From the NCBI GenBank assembly GCA_004009845.1, contig RMBW01000068.1, forward strand, positions 1-64,000: a stretch of 64,000 nucleotides of DNA, written 5' to 3'. The notes under the pieces were generated by a model. That model ran no database searches and was not told where the DNA came from. It saw only the letters and a program-made list of their open reading frames with translations. Below, one piece after another: positions 1-12,039 of the stretch (positions are counted from its first letter, which is position 1; every line of letters starts with the position of its first letter). Both the position numbers and the translations under genes were made by a program. This DNA comes from Davidsoniella eucalypti. Its lineage: Eukaryota > Ascomycota > Sordariomycetes > Microascales > Ceratocystidaceae.

Positions 1-2060
1 TAGTACTCTTACAAACGCTTCTCTGTTTCTTGTGGCTGATGATGAACCTAGTCATAGCTAACATATTCTGCCCAGCCGAAAGAAAACAAAAGAAGACTTG
101 CCGCCCTCTATACTCTCCAAATTATTTCCCCCCTCTCTTGTGTTGAAAACCCCATTGAATTTCATATAAAGAAGCTCAACCAACAACTCATTCTTATTCG
201 ATATATAAACGACCCCGGAAAAGAACTAGATCAGCATCGACAATTGATGGTTTTTTCTCTACTACGGTACCAGCACAAGATCGTTCCAGAACAGGGTTGA
301 ACAAGGTATCATTTACTTGTTTATTTTATTGTTTGCGATAGAATTTTTATCTTGCCTGCCTGCCATTACTACTAGTAACTCTTTATAGTCTAGAAGGAAG
401 GAGTAGAAAAAATTATACCACCAAAAAACATACCACGTTTTCGCCGAGAAGCCCCGTGACTTTGTGAGTTTCTCAACGCAAAACTTTCTTTTTTTCTTTT
501 TTTCTTCTTTTCTTTCCTTTCTTATTGAGATCATTCGGGGTTTCGACCTCTGCCTTTGAACTCTTTTATATATCTCTGGTTTGAGTTTGACCAGTCAAAC
601 TCATAGCAATTATCAAGCTCGTTCCTTCCCGTCCGTGTAAGTGCTCCCACCATTCTGGAAGTTGAGTGCTCGGCGTTCGGCGTTTGGCGATTTTTTTCTT
701 GCTTCTTGTTAATTATCTTTTTTTCACCTGAGAAGAAGTTGCCGATGTTTTCTGTTTATTGCTACTACAACATGTACAGTGTGTGCAACCAGGGCGTCGG
801 AGAATCATAATTTGTGCGATGCACAAGCTGTGCATATTCATTCTGCATCCATTGGAAGACAAGGTCTTGCCTTGTGATGTTAAACAGCCAGTCCGCTGAA
901 ATGGTAGCCGGGTTGACTATCTTTCTGGGCTGAGGGTTGAGGTGAGGTCTGGCTATCGTGAGATGCAGACCGGGCTTACTTTCTCTATTTTGGATTCGCG
1001 TATTTTACTACTTCGCACAACACTTGGCCTAGCGACTATAACAACTGGCAACTGCTTTTGGCTTTAACGTGCTATTGTCTATGGTCCGGCTTGCCAGCCG
1101 TCATCGCTTGCCATACTTTTTTTCTTCCAAACAGCCAATAATCTTATGGTGTCTTTCTTTCCTTTCCCATGCTCTAATTTTTCTGTGCCGTCCCTCTCTA
1201 AAAAAGGGACCACATAAGTAGTCCGGCAATAAGCATGCCGACGTTGTTTCTTTTGAGCTGCGTATGAGAGATTGTGTTGCTAATGAGGGAAAAAAATATG
1301 ACCCTTTTTATTTTTTTTTCCTGATCTTTCTTTCATCTTAATCTCTTTCCTTTAATTCCCATTGTCTGTTTGTCTACCAAAGCTTTTTCTTATTTCTGTA
1401 GCCGTGTTGTTAATGAAAGGAACTCATTGGTTGCAAAAATAGCATCTACGGCAACAGCAAAAAAGCCAAGCCAAGCTTTTCTCAGCGCAAAAAAAAGAAA
1501 AGAACGAAAAAAGCACGCTCCTAGCCAGGCGCTGATCCTGTCATTCTCCAAAGTCGCTATTCTGAGATTTGATCATTACCATTCATTTGTTTGTTTTGCC
1601 TTCAGTTCACCCTATTCCTTGTCCCGTTTCTACTACTTGCAGTTGATTTGGTCGCAGCAGTACGACTAGGAGCAGCTGCTAGGAGTATTGTAGTTAGCAG
1701 TTTCTAGCTGCAGTTTCTACTTACAGCACTTGCCTCTTACCTTGCTTGGGGATACGACCCACCTTCCCTGACCCAAAATCGCTTGGCATTTTTCTGGGCG
1801 CTACCTTTTCCTACCGTTACCACTATTACATCTATTACATTACTATCCTATCCTTCTCTGAGTCTGAAAAACAGTCGATCTGACTCTGTATTTGCTTCTC
1901 TAGCTGGGTTTTATATCGCCCTTCGCAAACTCTTGGCCCCTCCGTCCGCCAGTCCTGCACTCGCCGGCACGCAGCATTGATTTGCTGCTCTCGATCGCCG
2001 CCCGTCTCTATTTAGTCCTGGCCTGATCTCGCCTGAGCCTTCACCTCCAACGCCGTGGCT
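1..2060 (+). promoter_or_regulatory. Long upstream/leader region of the Zn2Cys6 regulator gene
   Basis: No convincing coding sequence lies here. The DNA is AT-rich with strong pyrimidine runs (about 480-520, 1300-1370 and 1560-1640), as is common in fungal promoters and 5' leaders. Open frames on either strand are low-complexity (Lys-rich on the minus strand where CT tracts are read backwards). A good donor-like GTAAGT at 637-642 could start an intron in the untranslated leader, but no acceptor can be assigned without transcript data. Several ATGs occur before 2061, so upstream reading frames could influence translation of the regulator. Confidence 0.4.
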
Positions 2061-5000
2061 ATGGAGAAGTCTGTGGAAGACGTTCCCGTGGAGGACTTAA
2101 CTCCCGAGGAAGCGAGCCGCATTATACATTCGCATCGCAAGGTGCGGTATGGTAAGTAAAGTGACCTGACCAAGGCACCGTCTATCGCCCGCCGGCCTAT
2201 CTGTCTCGACCTTATTCCTTTCCTCCTCTGTTCTGCTCGCTTCTCTTGTTCTATGATCCCGTCGCTGGCACCTTGTGTGGTGTTTGGGAGTGCGAACTGT
2301 GTCGCGAGATCGTGCTATCGGTGCCACACCACCTTGTGCAATATCGAGGCATTCTTGCTTTGTATTCTTGTGCTGCTGCATAAGAGCCTCCAACTCGCCG
2401 CCAGTCTATCTACCAATTCATGGTGCTGCCTGACACATGGAAAATATATAATGTGTGAATATCAGGACCTTGTGCATATATTCACAATATCTGCAGGCTA
2501 GCAGCATGTTTTGTTCTGCTGGGTGGGCGTCGAACAACTCGACTCGACTTGCCTGTTTTACAGGACAATCAGCCTACTAAATTATACTAAACACTAAAAA
2601 CCAAACACTACACTCTCATCACTATGCCCAAAGCGCTGCCCACTCCAACAGATTGTCTCCAAAAAACAGAGAATCACACTATTTTACCCTTACTACTCTC
2701 CCGGCCAGACATCTTCTCGTTCATTATAGCCCTCGTACCATTTTGCTAACCCGTTTTCCGCCTTGACTAGGAACTGCTTGCTGGCCCTGTCGCCAAAGAA
2801 AAGTCAAGTGCGACAACAAGCAACCTTGCGAGAACTGCGTTAAGCGCGATCACCCAAAACTTTGTAGCTATAAGCCAAATCCTCGATCAATCGCTGCAAA
2901 ATCAACTGCCTCTGTCGATGGCTCCTTGAATAGAAAACGCGGCCACTCTCCCGACGATATCCACGAACACAAGGCCGAGAAGCGTCAAGGCAGCTGGCCA
3001 CGCTCTATAGGTACATTGCCTTTCCTATTTGCCTCCCTGAAGCCCCCCTAAGAAACCATTGACTAACAGTTGTTGCTATAGTCGGTGTTGACGAGTACGA
3101 GGTCTCCGACGAGGCCCGCTATCTAGGCCATAACAGTATCCCAGAACTCTTGCGTGAGCAACAACAATCTCCCAAAGACGAAGACAACCGGAACGATATC
3201 CGCTACGAAATGAGGCCCATTCTAGGACTGGATACGTCGGCGCCCTTTCCGCTCATGTCCGCCGCACATATCGACCGCTTGGCACAAGATATTTTGGCTG
3301 AACTGCCCTCAGATCGTGAGGTCATGAAGTAAGAGCAGAACAAAACCCATACTTGAACCGTGGCTTGTGATTCTAACACTAGTTTCTAGACTCTTTCGCA
3401 CGTATCGTGAAATATGTCAGCCTTTCTGGGGATTCGTTATCGATGTTGGCGACTTGGAAAACAAACTCATGGTCTACCTGGAAGAGCGTGCTCGTAATGC
3501 CAAAAGCGCAACCCGCACATCAAAACCTGTCTCGGCGTCTTGGCTTGCAATATTGTTCGCAGTTTTAGCCGTAGGCTCACAGTACCATGACTCCCCATAT
3601 CACATCCGGACACGGGACTCCCAAAAGTACTTGCAGACGTCGTTCCACTTTCTGCGTATCGGGAACTTCTTATTACGGTACGTCGATTATTTCTGATTAC
3701 TAGTTTGGTTTATAGTTTCCACGCATGTCTTGAACATGCGGGTTCATCACTCGTACTGACACAAGCAACCTGCTTCATATATAGCCCTACCTTTGACGCC
3801 ATACAAGCTTTACTCCTCACCAGCTTCGTCTTGCTGAACGACATGAAAGCAGAGGCGTCATGGGGCCTGCTGGGCCTTACCTGCCGTCTGGCCCAGTCCC
3901 TGGGTATCCATCGTCAAACTATCACGAGTGCTGACGCCACTACTCCCTTGGAGCCAAATTCCCGCGAGATGATCCGCCGTAAGCTATGGTGGACTTGTGT
4001 ATGGCACGACAGTTTGACGTCCTTGTCGTTTGATCGGCCTCCGATGACCAACATGCCGTGCTGCCCTATCCCAGTACTAGCCGGTCAGCCGAATGCCAAC
4101 TGGAACTACTTGGAGGGCCTCTACCACTTGATTCAAATTATCCGCGACCGCTTGAATCCTGATGTCGCTGCTAGAGCCACGTATCAGACGATTCTTGAGG
4201 ATTGCCAGGCGATCGAGACCCTCCGTGCCCATATGGCTCCCAATATCCGCGACAAGGACAAGTGCCGCACAGCTCTAGATCGTCTCCAACATTATGCCAT
4301 CCGCCTGCACACATCATTCATCATGTCGGTGTTTTGCCGCCCTGCTTTGCGCCGAGACTGCCTCATGAACCCCGAACAAAAGGCTGCTCTCGGCCACAGG
4401 TGTAAAGATAGCTTGACAGAGACGGTACGCATGTTTTTGGCCATGCATCAGCTCTCTGTGATCCCGACTCGTAGCTGGGCCTTCACCTACAACGGCTTAT
4501 CTTCGGCACTCTTGCTAGGTATACTATGCGAGACCAAGGCAGATCCGGAGGTCCGCCAACTCCAGGGCGACTTGATAGCGGCTCTGTCAGCCACGGCAGC
4601 AAAAGAGCAAACTTCACCACCGCCTGGGCCCGTGCGCAAAACAGACCGTGACATTGAACTATCGGGACCCCTGTGGCGCGCGTTGACGGCACTCAAAAAC
4701 ATATATGACCACGGGTGCATTACGGGAAACAAGCGGGAATCGGAATCTGGCCCATGTGGCAGCGGAAACCGAACGCCTATTGGCCCCATTGCTCTTGGTC
4801 TGGCCCCTCCAAATGGCATGGTCGGCATTTCAAGATCATTGAATACCTCTGATCCTAACGAGGCGCTGACCATGTCTGAGGTGCAGAATGGCGACCTACG
4901 TACTTCTGCAACGGCCCCCGATTTCTCTGGGTACGAGAACCCTAACCCTCATTCATCCTATCCGTCCTACCATTCGTCGTCTCCTCTTGAGATGTCAATG

Positions 5001-5360
5001 CCTCCCCCTCCCCCTCCCCCTCCTTCTGCTGTTTCTTCTACCCATTGTTCTTCTATTCATCCTCCGTTTACGAATCGTGCAAACGCACTTCCGAGCTTTA
5101 AAAGACCAAGCTCTGCTAACAGAAAAATGCCCCCAATCAGCCTCCCCACGACATTATCCGGTGTTCAAGGCCCCGTCCCATTGGTCGATGGCTTGCCCGG
5201 TCTTGACCCGAATGCTGCAAACATGTCACCCATGGACTTGTACGAGTCGATCTGGTGGGAGTCTCCCGAGCCGTGGAATGCTAATATGGACCAAATGCCA
5301 TTTGACTTCATACCTCAGCCGCCTCCCGGACAGACTACGCAACAACAGTTCTACTTCTAG
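2061..5360 (+). CDS. Zn(II)2Cys6 fungal transcription factor (fungal_trans/MHR domain)
   Basis: Probable nuclear sequence-specific transcription regulator of about 836 residues. Five exons join in frame: 2061-2151, 2771-3010, 3082-3328, 3390-3677 and 3716-5360. The zinc cluster is complete, with cysteines at residues 34, 37, 44, 50, 53 and 62 (CX2CX6CX5CX2CX8C) and the basic QRKVK stretch. The first intron ends immediately before the cluster. From about residue 289 the protein shows the fungal-specific regulatory domain (GLTCRLAQSLGIHR, then RRKLWWTCVWHDS and FDRPP). The C-terminus is low-complexity, with an eight-proline run and an acidic, aromatic end typical of activation regions. The start at 2061 was chosen because it is the first ATG of the frame that splices into the cluster. 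Intron 1 (619 bp) is unusually long and intron 4 (38 bp) unusually short. Target genes are unknown; the cluster motif is widespread in filamentous ascomycetes but I cannot assign a named orthologue. Confidence 0.88.
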
Positions 5361-8300
5361 AGTACACGGAACCCAGCCTGTATCGAAAAAAGCATAGATT
5401 ATTGTAGCTCGTGCTAACTTGTGGGCAATGTCTCGCTTTGTTTGCTTACGGACTAAGTACGACAATATCAACGTCTTGATAGCATGTCTACTCGTTACTC
5501 GAAGCTAGTCTTTTCTTGAACTTTTTACCCCCCTCAGTCGAACTAAAGAAAAAAAACCACCATCTCTTTCTTCTCTAGAAATGCGTTTAATCTTCCTCTT
5601 TTTTTACTCATCTTGGCGGTTACTCCCGGGAGTTTTCAACATCTTTTGTTGTTCGACACATTACCTCCGCTATACAATTTCCTTTTTCTCATCGTTGATC
5701 ACCACTTATTTTCTCATGACGTCTTGACTTTGTTTTTCTTTTCGTTTATTCCTTTCTGTTTTTCTTTTTTCTACCTTTTATACTCTTTTTTTCATCGTTT
5801 TAGATTGTTCACTTTTAACTCTGTAAAGAGGGCGGCAACTTTGTCTTTGTTTTTTTTATATACTTTTTTGTTAAACTACTAAAAACTAAACCCCAAGGTT
5901 TCGACAAAAAAACAACGTTAACAATCTTGGAACAACCCACTACTATATATCTACTATTACAGCGACAACTTATACACCTCACCACCTATTTACGATGGTG
6001 CCTGATATTTTGGATCATTTAAAAAACCTTTTACGCGGCTGGAAAAGCTTACTATTTTTTATATTTTTTTCATTCTTTCTTCTTATAGCGATACGTTAGT
6101 TGTTGCTAACTAAGCTTCTAAACTTGTCTAAACCTCATCACTCTCCCGACATCAACATTCTGCATTTGCGCAATGTGTCCTATCCTCTTAATAACTTCAC
6201 CCAAACCAAATCCTCATATACTAGGTCATTCAATCTTGGATGGGAATTGATCAGGTTGGTAATATGTTACTTCCAGCCTGGAAGAGTATGGGTTGGGTGT
6301 CATGTTTAATCAATGTCTAACTATAGATGGGTGTTAATCTGTCTTTAACCCATGGTTGACGTCATATGTAAATACGGGTATGTTTTGTCATAATATAAGA
6401 TGACTAGTAACACTATAGTGTATATATATGTTGGCTAATTATAGGAAGCATATGGGCGTAGATCAAGCTAGTCTGAACTCCTCGTATATGTCCAATCTTC
6501 CTTTCTTTTATCTTCTTACCTTGATACTGCTGTTAAATTCTCAATAGACATCCCTTTTCTGTTTTTGTGCGGTTGCTACTAAGATTAATATGTGACTCTC
6601 TATGTTTCCTCCTCTATACTAAAAGAAAAATCACTTGCCGGCGATGGAAGCCGTGATACCGTATGTTGTATGGCGTTGGCTATAAAGAGAAATAAAGTTT
6701 GGCGAGAAAAGAAGCCCAAGTCAGTATGAAGAATAACCCAGTGACTGTCTATCAAATATTCACCTGACTTAGTCAGTGTCTTTGTAATGGCGAGATACAA
6801 TACAGAACCTATATGTCAAGGTTCATTCGTATCTACCGTAAATACAAGGAGAAAAGCACGGATGTGAAGTTGACTGATAAGCTGGCTGCCTATCTGCCTA
6901 GCCAAAAACCCAACAGAAAGTAGTAGAAGAAGCTACAAGTAACTGTGTATCTGTATGTTTCTTCAACTATGCTTTTACGCTACTATTCAACGTTCCAGTT
7001 GGGGATGCCTCTGGGAAGAATTGGGGTGGGAGAGAGAGAGGGGTAGGCTCGGTATTGTATTGCTATCCTAACCACACATAAACATCCTTTGGGTGTATGA
7101 GCCTTGTCCACTATTTCTTTGCTTGGTTGTAACACTTATCGGTACATTGGAGTCTTAAGACCGGCCGGGCCGAATGTGTATATGGAGCGAGTTTCAGGAC
7201 TCTTGGGAAAGACATCGAGGCTATAGCGTGATATAGGCAGCTTGGTTTGCCTTGGGATGATTAGATCAAGTGATGGGTGTTGCTAACTATGTACTTGTAT
7301 ATCGTCAGTAAAACAAAGATAACCTTGAACAGGGCGCCAAGATGCATTTAATAATAGATATGTTGAATTTATACACATTTCATGTAACTTGACATATAGT
7401 TAAGGCACATTCTAACGCGTTGAAGCATTATACCGCGAGTTCTGCATAACAGCCCCTGTATCTGATAGATAGTATCGATTCAGTGCACCGTTCTGGTTAG
7501 GTTGCTATAAGTAGAGTAAGAAAAGACGAAAGGTTTAAAATAAGCCACACCAGGCCGAGCGTTACGTAAATTGAATTTTCAAAAGTTTGATACTTAGGTA
7601 CGATCTACATATATAAATGCAGGTAATCAGTGGTCTCGTGACCCGTGATTCCAATGGCTCTGTATGTTTGTCTTATACAAACTATGTGTGTCGATATTGT
7701 GCATTAATCTGTGGAACATATTAGGTATGGCATAGCTCAAGAGTAAGTATAGCACGGTAAGTAATTCTCGTCAATAATGTGATATTGTGCGGCAAGCTAT
7801 CGCTCTTTCGCCAACTGCAATGATAGGTATGCAGTTTTTGATGTCAATACAACTAAGTTGACAGCTGTCAAAATATTTGGGGGCCTGTAGTTCTAGCCGT
7901 GATGCTGGCTTCATAGTATATATGTGTTTCTTTGCGGTCGGGACCTATATAGTCCGTACTGATATTGGCATGTGGAGGAGGCATCCCTTTTGAAAGGAAC
8001 TGCAAGACACCGCTTATGGATTGGAAAACAATTGTGTTCTCGGTTTCCATTTCGACGTAGCCTGTCTCTCAAGCAGCCCAGTGAAGATACTAACAGCAAG
8101 TTTATATCAGAGGTACCATTTAATGATATACAAACAAGTATATCGAGACCGCTGAGCTATTCTATATCTTGAAGCCGCAGCCTGTTTCTTTTAGTCTAAT
8201 AAAAATGTATAACTAGTTAGTTGAGAAAACAGTTGTTTTTGCTCTACTATATGTCGGTAGTTAAATGAGGAGTTTGAAAAATGCTCAAGAAATGCTGCAA

Positions 8301-8709
8301 TGTGAAAGAAAGACCATCACATTGCAAAAGACATATTTACAATTGAAGTTGATCCAATGTGTTAAGTATATACTATGAGAAGAATCTATTACTATTGACT
8401 GGGTTTCAGTAGGCATCACTCCTGGAGTTGGTCTATGCTCTAATATATATAAATTCTGCCTAGCCTGGTACTAAGACATACTAAAGATCATACATTCTAT
8501 GACTTATAGGCTACATGTGTATATATATCTATATCTAGCACCATTCCATGATCGTTAGTTTGTTCTTTGATTCTTTACACTTCAAACTTTCATTGGCAGC
8601 TGCATCTACCTAGTCCATTCTTTTCTTTTGGTTTCTCAGCAATTGTTATACTGTCCTTAACAAACATTGGTCACATACCTGCCCTCGAAAACTCTTAACT
8701 TTGCCCATC
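5361..8709. other. Intergenic, AT-rich, no gene recognised
   Basis: About 3.3 kb between the regulator stop and the calpain start. It opens with T-rich 3' flanking sequence (5520-5880), whose hydrophobic open frame is only a translation of T runs. It also holds a short GA repeat (about 7030-7041) and AT-rich sequence rich in TATATA words. Small ATG frames are below 75 codons and have no recognisable motif. The last few hundred bases presumably contain the calpain promoter. Confidence 0.5.
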
Positions 8710-11700
8710 ATGAACTATTACAGCTCCTCGGAAGAATCTGTAGATCCTCGCCGTCCTCGGACCATTGTTGGAGAGGGTACCAGCTCCGGCAATCTATACA
8801 AGAGGCCACAGAAGGCTGTAAATCTCATCTGGGAGCGGTTCTCCGAAAGATATCCCTCCAAGGTTCTGTCCGTCCTACCTTTTGACCCCGTCCTACCGCC
8901 ATCTTATCCAGAGGAGCAGGCTAATGAAAGCGTCAACGCTGGATTTGAACGAGCCCGTAAAGAGTGTGCACGCCGGGTACAAAATATCATCAAGGAGTGC
9001 AAGAGAATCAATACTAGATATCGTGATAGTGACTGGGATCTCGTGAGTCTCCGACCTTCTACTTCCATTCCATGTTTCCCTATCAGGGCAAAAGTAGTGA
9101 CTGCTGACACTCTCAACTCACAAACAGAGCACGGACCTCAACAGAGGCATTGGCCATACATTGAACTCTCTACGCAAGCAGGAGTTTGATGTCTCTGCAG
9201 AGAAGCTCTGTGATGCGGAAGGGAATGTGCCAAAGGCTGTCAAACGTGTACATGAAATCTTCTCGGAGCCTACGTTCATGGAGAAGATCAGCCCAGATCA
9301 AGTCAGACAAGGAAACCTGGGCAACTGCTGGGCGATGGCAGCTCTGAGTGGCTTGTCATCGATGCCGGAGACTATTCGGCGAGTTTGTGCCGATTACGAT
9401 GCTAGTACGTTACACTATACAAAAAGTAGCCGAAACTGCCATTTACTAACCATTACTGCCCTTGTAGCAATCGGCATTTATGGCTTCGTGTTCTTCCGCG
9501 ACGGCAAGTGGATATATAGCATCGTCGACGATCGCTTATTCCTAAAGTCGCCGATCTGGGATGCCCCGTCTATGCAGCGCCAGCTGTTGAATCAGGTCGA
9601 AGCCGGCCTTACTGCCGAGGAGACATACTACAAAACGTACCACTCCGGCTCCAAGGCGCTGTTTTTTGCTTCCAACGCCGACCAGAACGAGACGTGGCTT
9701 CCTCTGCTTGAAAAGGCGTACGCCAAGGCACACAACGACTATGCTTCGCTGTCCGGTGGCTGGCTGGCCGAAGGACTCGAGGACATGACTGGCGGTGTGA
9801 TGACGGAACTCTTGTCAGCCGACATTCTCGACATTGACGAGTTCTGGCAGAAAGAGCTGTCCTGTGCCAACAAGGAGTTCGTCTTCGGCTGTACGACAGG
9901 TTTGACTGACGGTGGAGGCAACGGTAGCCGCGATGGCATCACCGAGCGGCACACATATGTCGTACAAGAGACGCAGACACTCAAGTCGGGCGAACGGCTA
10001 CTGAAGCTGCGCAATCCGTGGGGACTAGTGCGCGAGGGCCTGTGGGAGGGCGCCTGGTCCGACGGATCACGTGAGTGGACGCCGCAGGTACAGGAGGAGC
10101 TAGGCCATAGATTCGGGTCAGACTCCGTCTTCTGGATCAGCTACACGGACTTCCTACGCAAGTGGCAGCTGATTGACCGCGTGCGGCTGTTCCGCGACCC
10201 TGAATGGCGCTGTGCCCAGCACTGGATCGGCGCCGATGTGCCGTGGAAGTCTCACTACCAAGAGCGTTTCCGCTTCGAGCTGACGACTGACTCGCCCGTC
10301 GTGCTAGCACTATCTCAGCTGGATGAGCGCTACTTTGAGGGCTTGCACGGCCAGTATTCGTTCCGCCTTAACTTCCGCCTACACCAGGTCGATGCCCCGG
10401 GTGCCGAAGACTACATCGTCCGCAGCCACAGCACTCGGCTCATGAAACGCTCTGTTAGCGTCGAGATCCCAGGCCTGGCCAAGGGGCGCTACAGTGTCTG
10501 GGTCATGATCACGGCCACACGAAACCTGAAGGTCAAGACTGTGGAAGACGTCATCAAGTCCGAGACCAAAAAGCGCAGGGAGAACCGCAAGCTAGAGCAA
10601 GTCGGCCTCGCCTACGATCTGGCCCATTCACGTGCCGCTGCCTATATAGCCGAGGCTGAGCGGACGCAGCACCTCATGAAGAAAAAGAAGGCTTCAGAGT
10701 GCAGGATGGACTACATGCAAAAGTCCTGGAAGAGACGCCGGCTTCGCCACAAGATCTCAGCCAAGCAACAGGCCAAGGACCGGCTCAAATGTGATGAGCT
10801 AGTGAAAGAAGCCAAAGAAGAGCATAAGAAGAAATGCCGGGAGCGCAAACGGAAAGAAAAAGAGAAAGAAAAGAACAAGGCAGCACGAAAGGAGAAGCGG
10901 AAAGCTGCAAAAGAAAAGGCCGAGAAAGAGAAGAAGATTGGAGAAAAGACAACAGAGGAAGAGCCCGCTCAAGATGAAAAGAAGGCTACCGAAGAAACTA
11001 AGGCTGTTGGGCAAGGTGAGACTCAGGATAAGACGTTGGAGGGGAAGACTGCTCACGAAGCTCGTGCAGAAGAAGGAAAGCCTGAAGACAACCCTGAAGG
11101 GAAATGTGAAGGTCCATCAACCCAGCCTGAACCTTCTCTTGACGGATATTCCTCCTCCTCCTCTTCCTCTAGCTGCAGCTCCTTCGTCCACAGTATCTCC
11201 GACCAATCCGAATCGCCCATCAGCGACTGGGACGAACTCTATTCTTCCGATGATTACACTCGAGTCCCGAGTACTGCCCGCGCTTACCAGGCCGGAGACG
11301 GCGCTGACAAGGTGCCCAAGCGACTGCTCGAGCCGGAAGAAGACTCGAGCCTGCCGTCACCGTGGAACGCCGTGTGTATCATCGGCATGCGCGTCTACTC
11401 TAAAGACCCTAAGCTGTCCATGGGCGTCGTCATTCCCAATGGTGATGAATGGGGCTGGCCACGTGGCGAGCGTGATCTAGACAATGGCCAGATGAATGCC
11501 GGCGGCTCCCGCCAGTCTGGCCTTGATCGAGACGAGGAATCTGTCAAGGTTGTGGCGATCCATGACGGCGATGTCACTGAAATCCCCCTGAAGATGCAGC
11601 TATCGTCTTCTGCCGTAGACGCGGCCATGCAGAGTCTCTCTATTGCTGATCGGGCTCGGAAACCTGCGTTTGCGGTACAGACGGAGGCCGAGGATGGCGA

Positions 11701-11848
11701 TGATGAAAGCGAAGATGACGGGCACGGTAAAACTAATCCAGGCTCCGAGGTGTCCGTACAATCTCGCTCTGCTCCGTCATCTACCGGCAGCTCCAGAATC
11801 ATGACTCCAAATTCCAGCACGGAAAGTCTCAGTACCAGTGATAGTTAG
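8710..11848 (+). CDS. Calpain-family (C2) cysteine protease with Lys/Glu-rich tail
   Basis: Predicted cytosolic papain-fold protease of about 996 residues from exons 8710-9042, 9128-9404 and 9468-11848. The catalytic triad is readable: Cys178 in GNLGNCWAMAAL, His365 in ERHTYVV and Asn386 in LRNPWG. The N-terminal leader (FDPVLPPSYP, RYRDSDWDL, then STDLNRG across intron 1) matches calpain layout. After the core comes a beta-rich region resembling calpain domain III (about 400-540). A very basic/acidic KEKE-like, probably coiled-coil stretch spans about 560-750, followed by a polyserine run (about 761-777). A more ordered patch begins SPWNAVCIIG (about residue 831) and the end is acidic/Ser-rich. 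No MIT domain is seen, so this is not an obvious PalB/Rim13. No EF-hand domain is seen. Intron 2 (63 bp) is in frame and lacks a stop codon. The 3' end faces the nickel transporter gene 191 bp away. Substrates are unknown. Confidence 0.9.
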
Positions 11849-12039
11849 GTTCTGAGCCTTAAGTCTCGATAGATCACTATATGTTTGCTTTATAAGTACA
11901 GTCCCCAGTATGTATAAATTTACTTTCTTCCGTAGCTAGTTAGTATACCTGTTTTTATATTACATCATGTCTCCACATTAGATAACCCTTTTTAAATTTC
12001 AGTATCACCAATTTTCCACGGCCCGTCATATTCTCTGAC

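Noticed and set aside
5613..5882. Hydrophobic 89-codon frame resembling a membrane protein
   Set aside because: It is a translation of T-rich 3' flanking sequence of the regulator. Phe/Leu runs come from poly-T.
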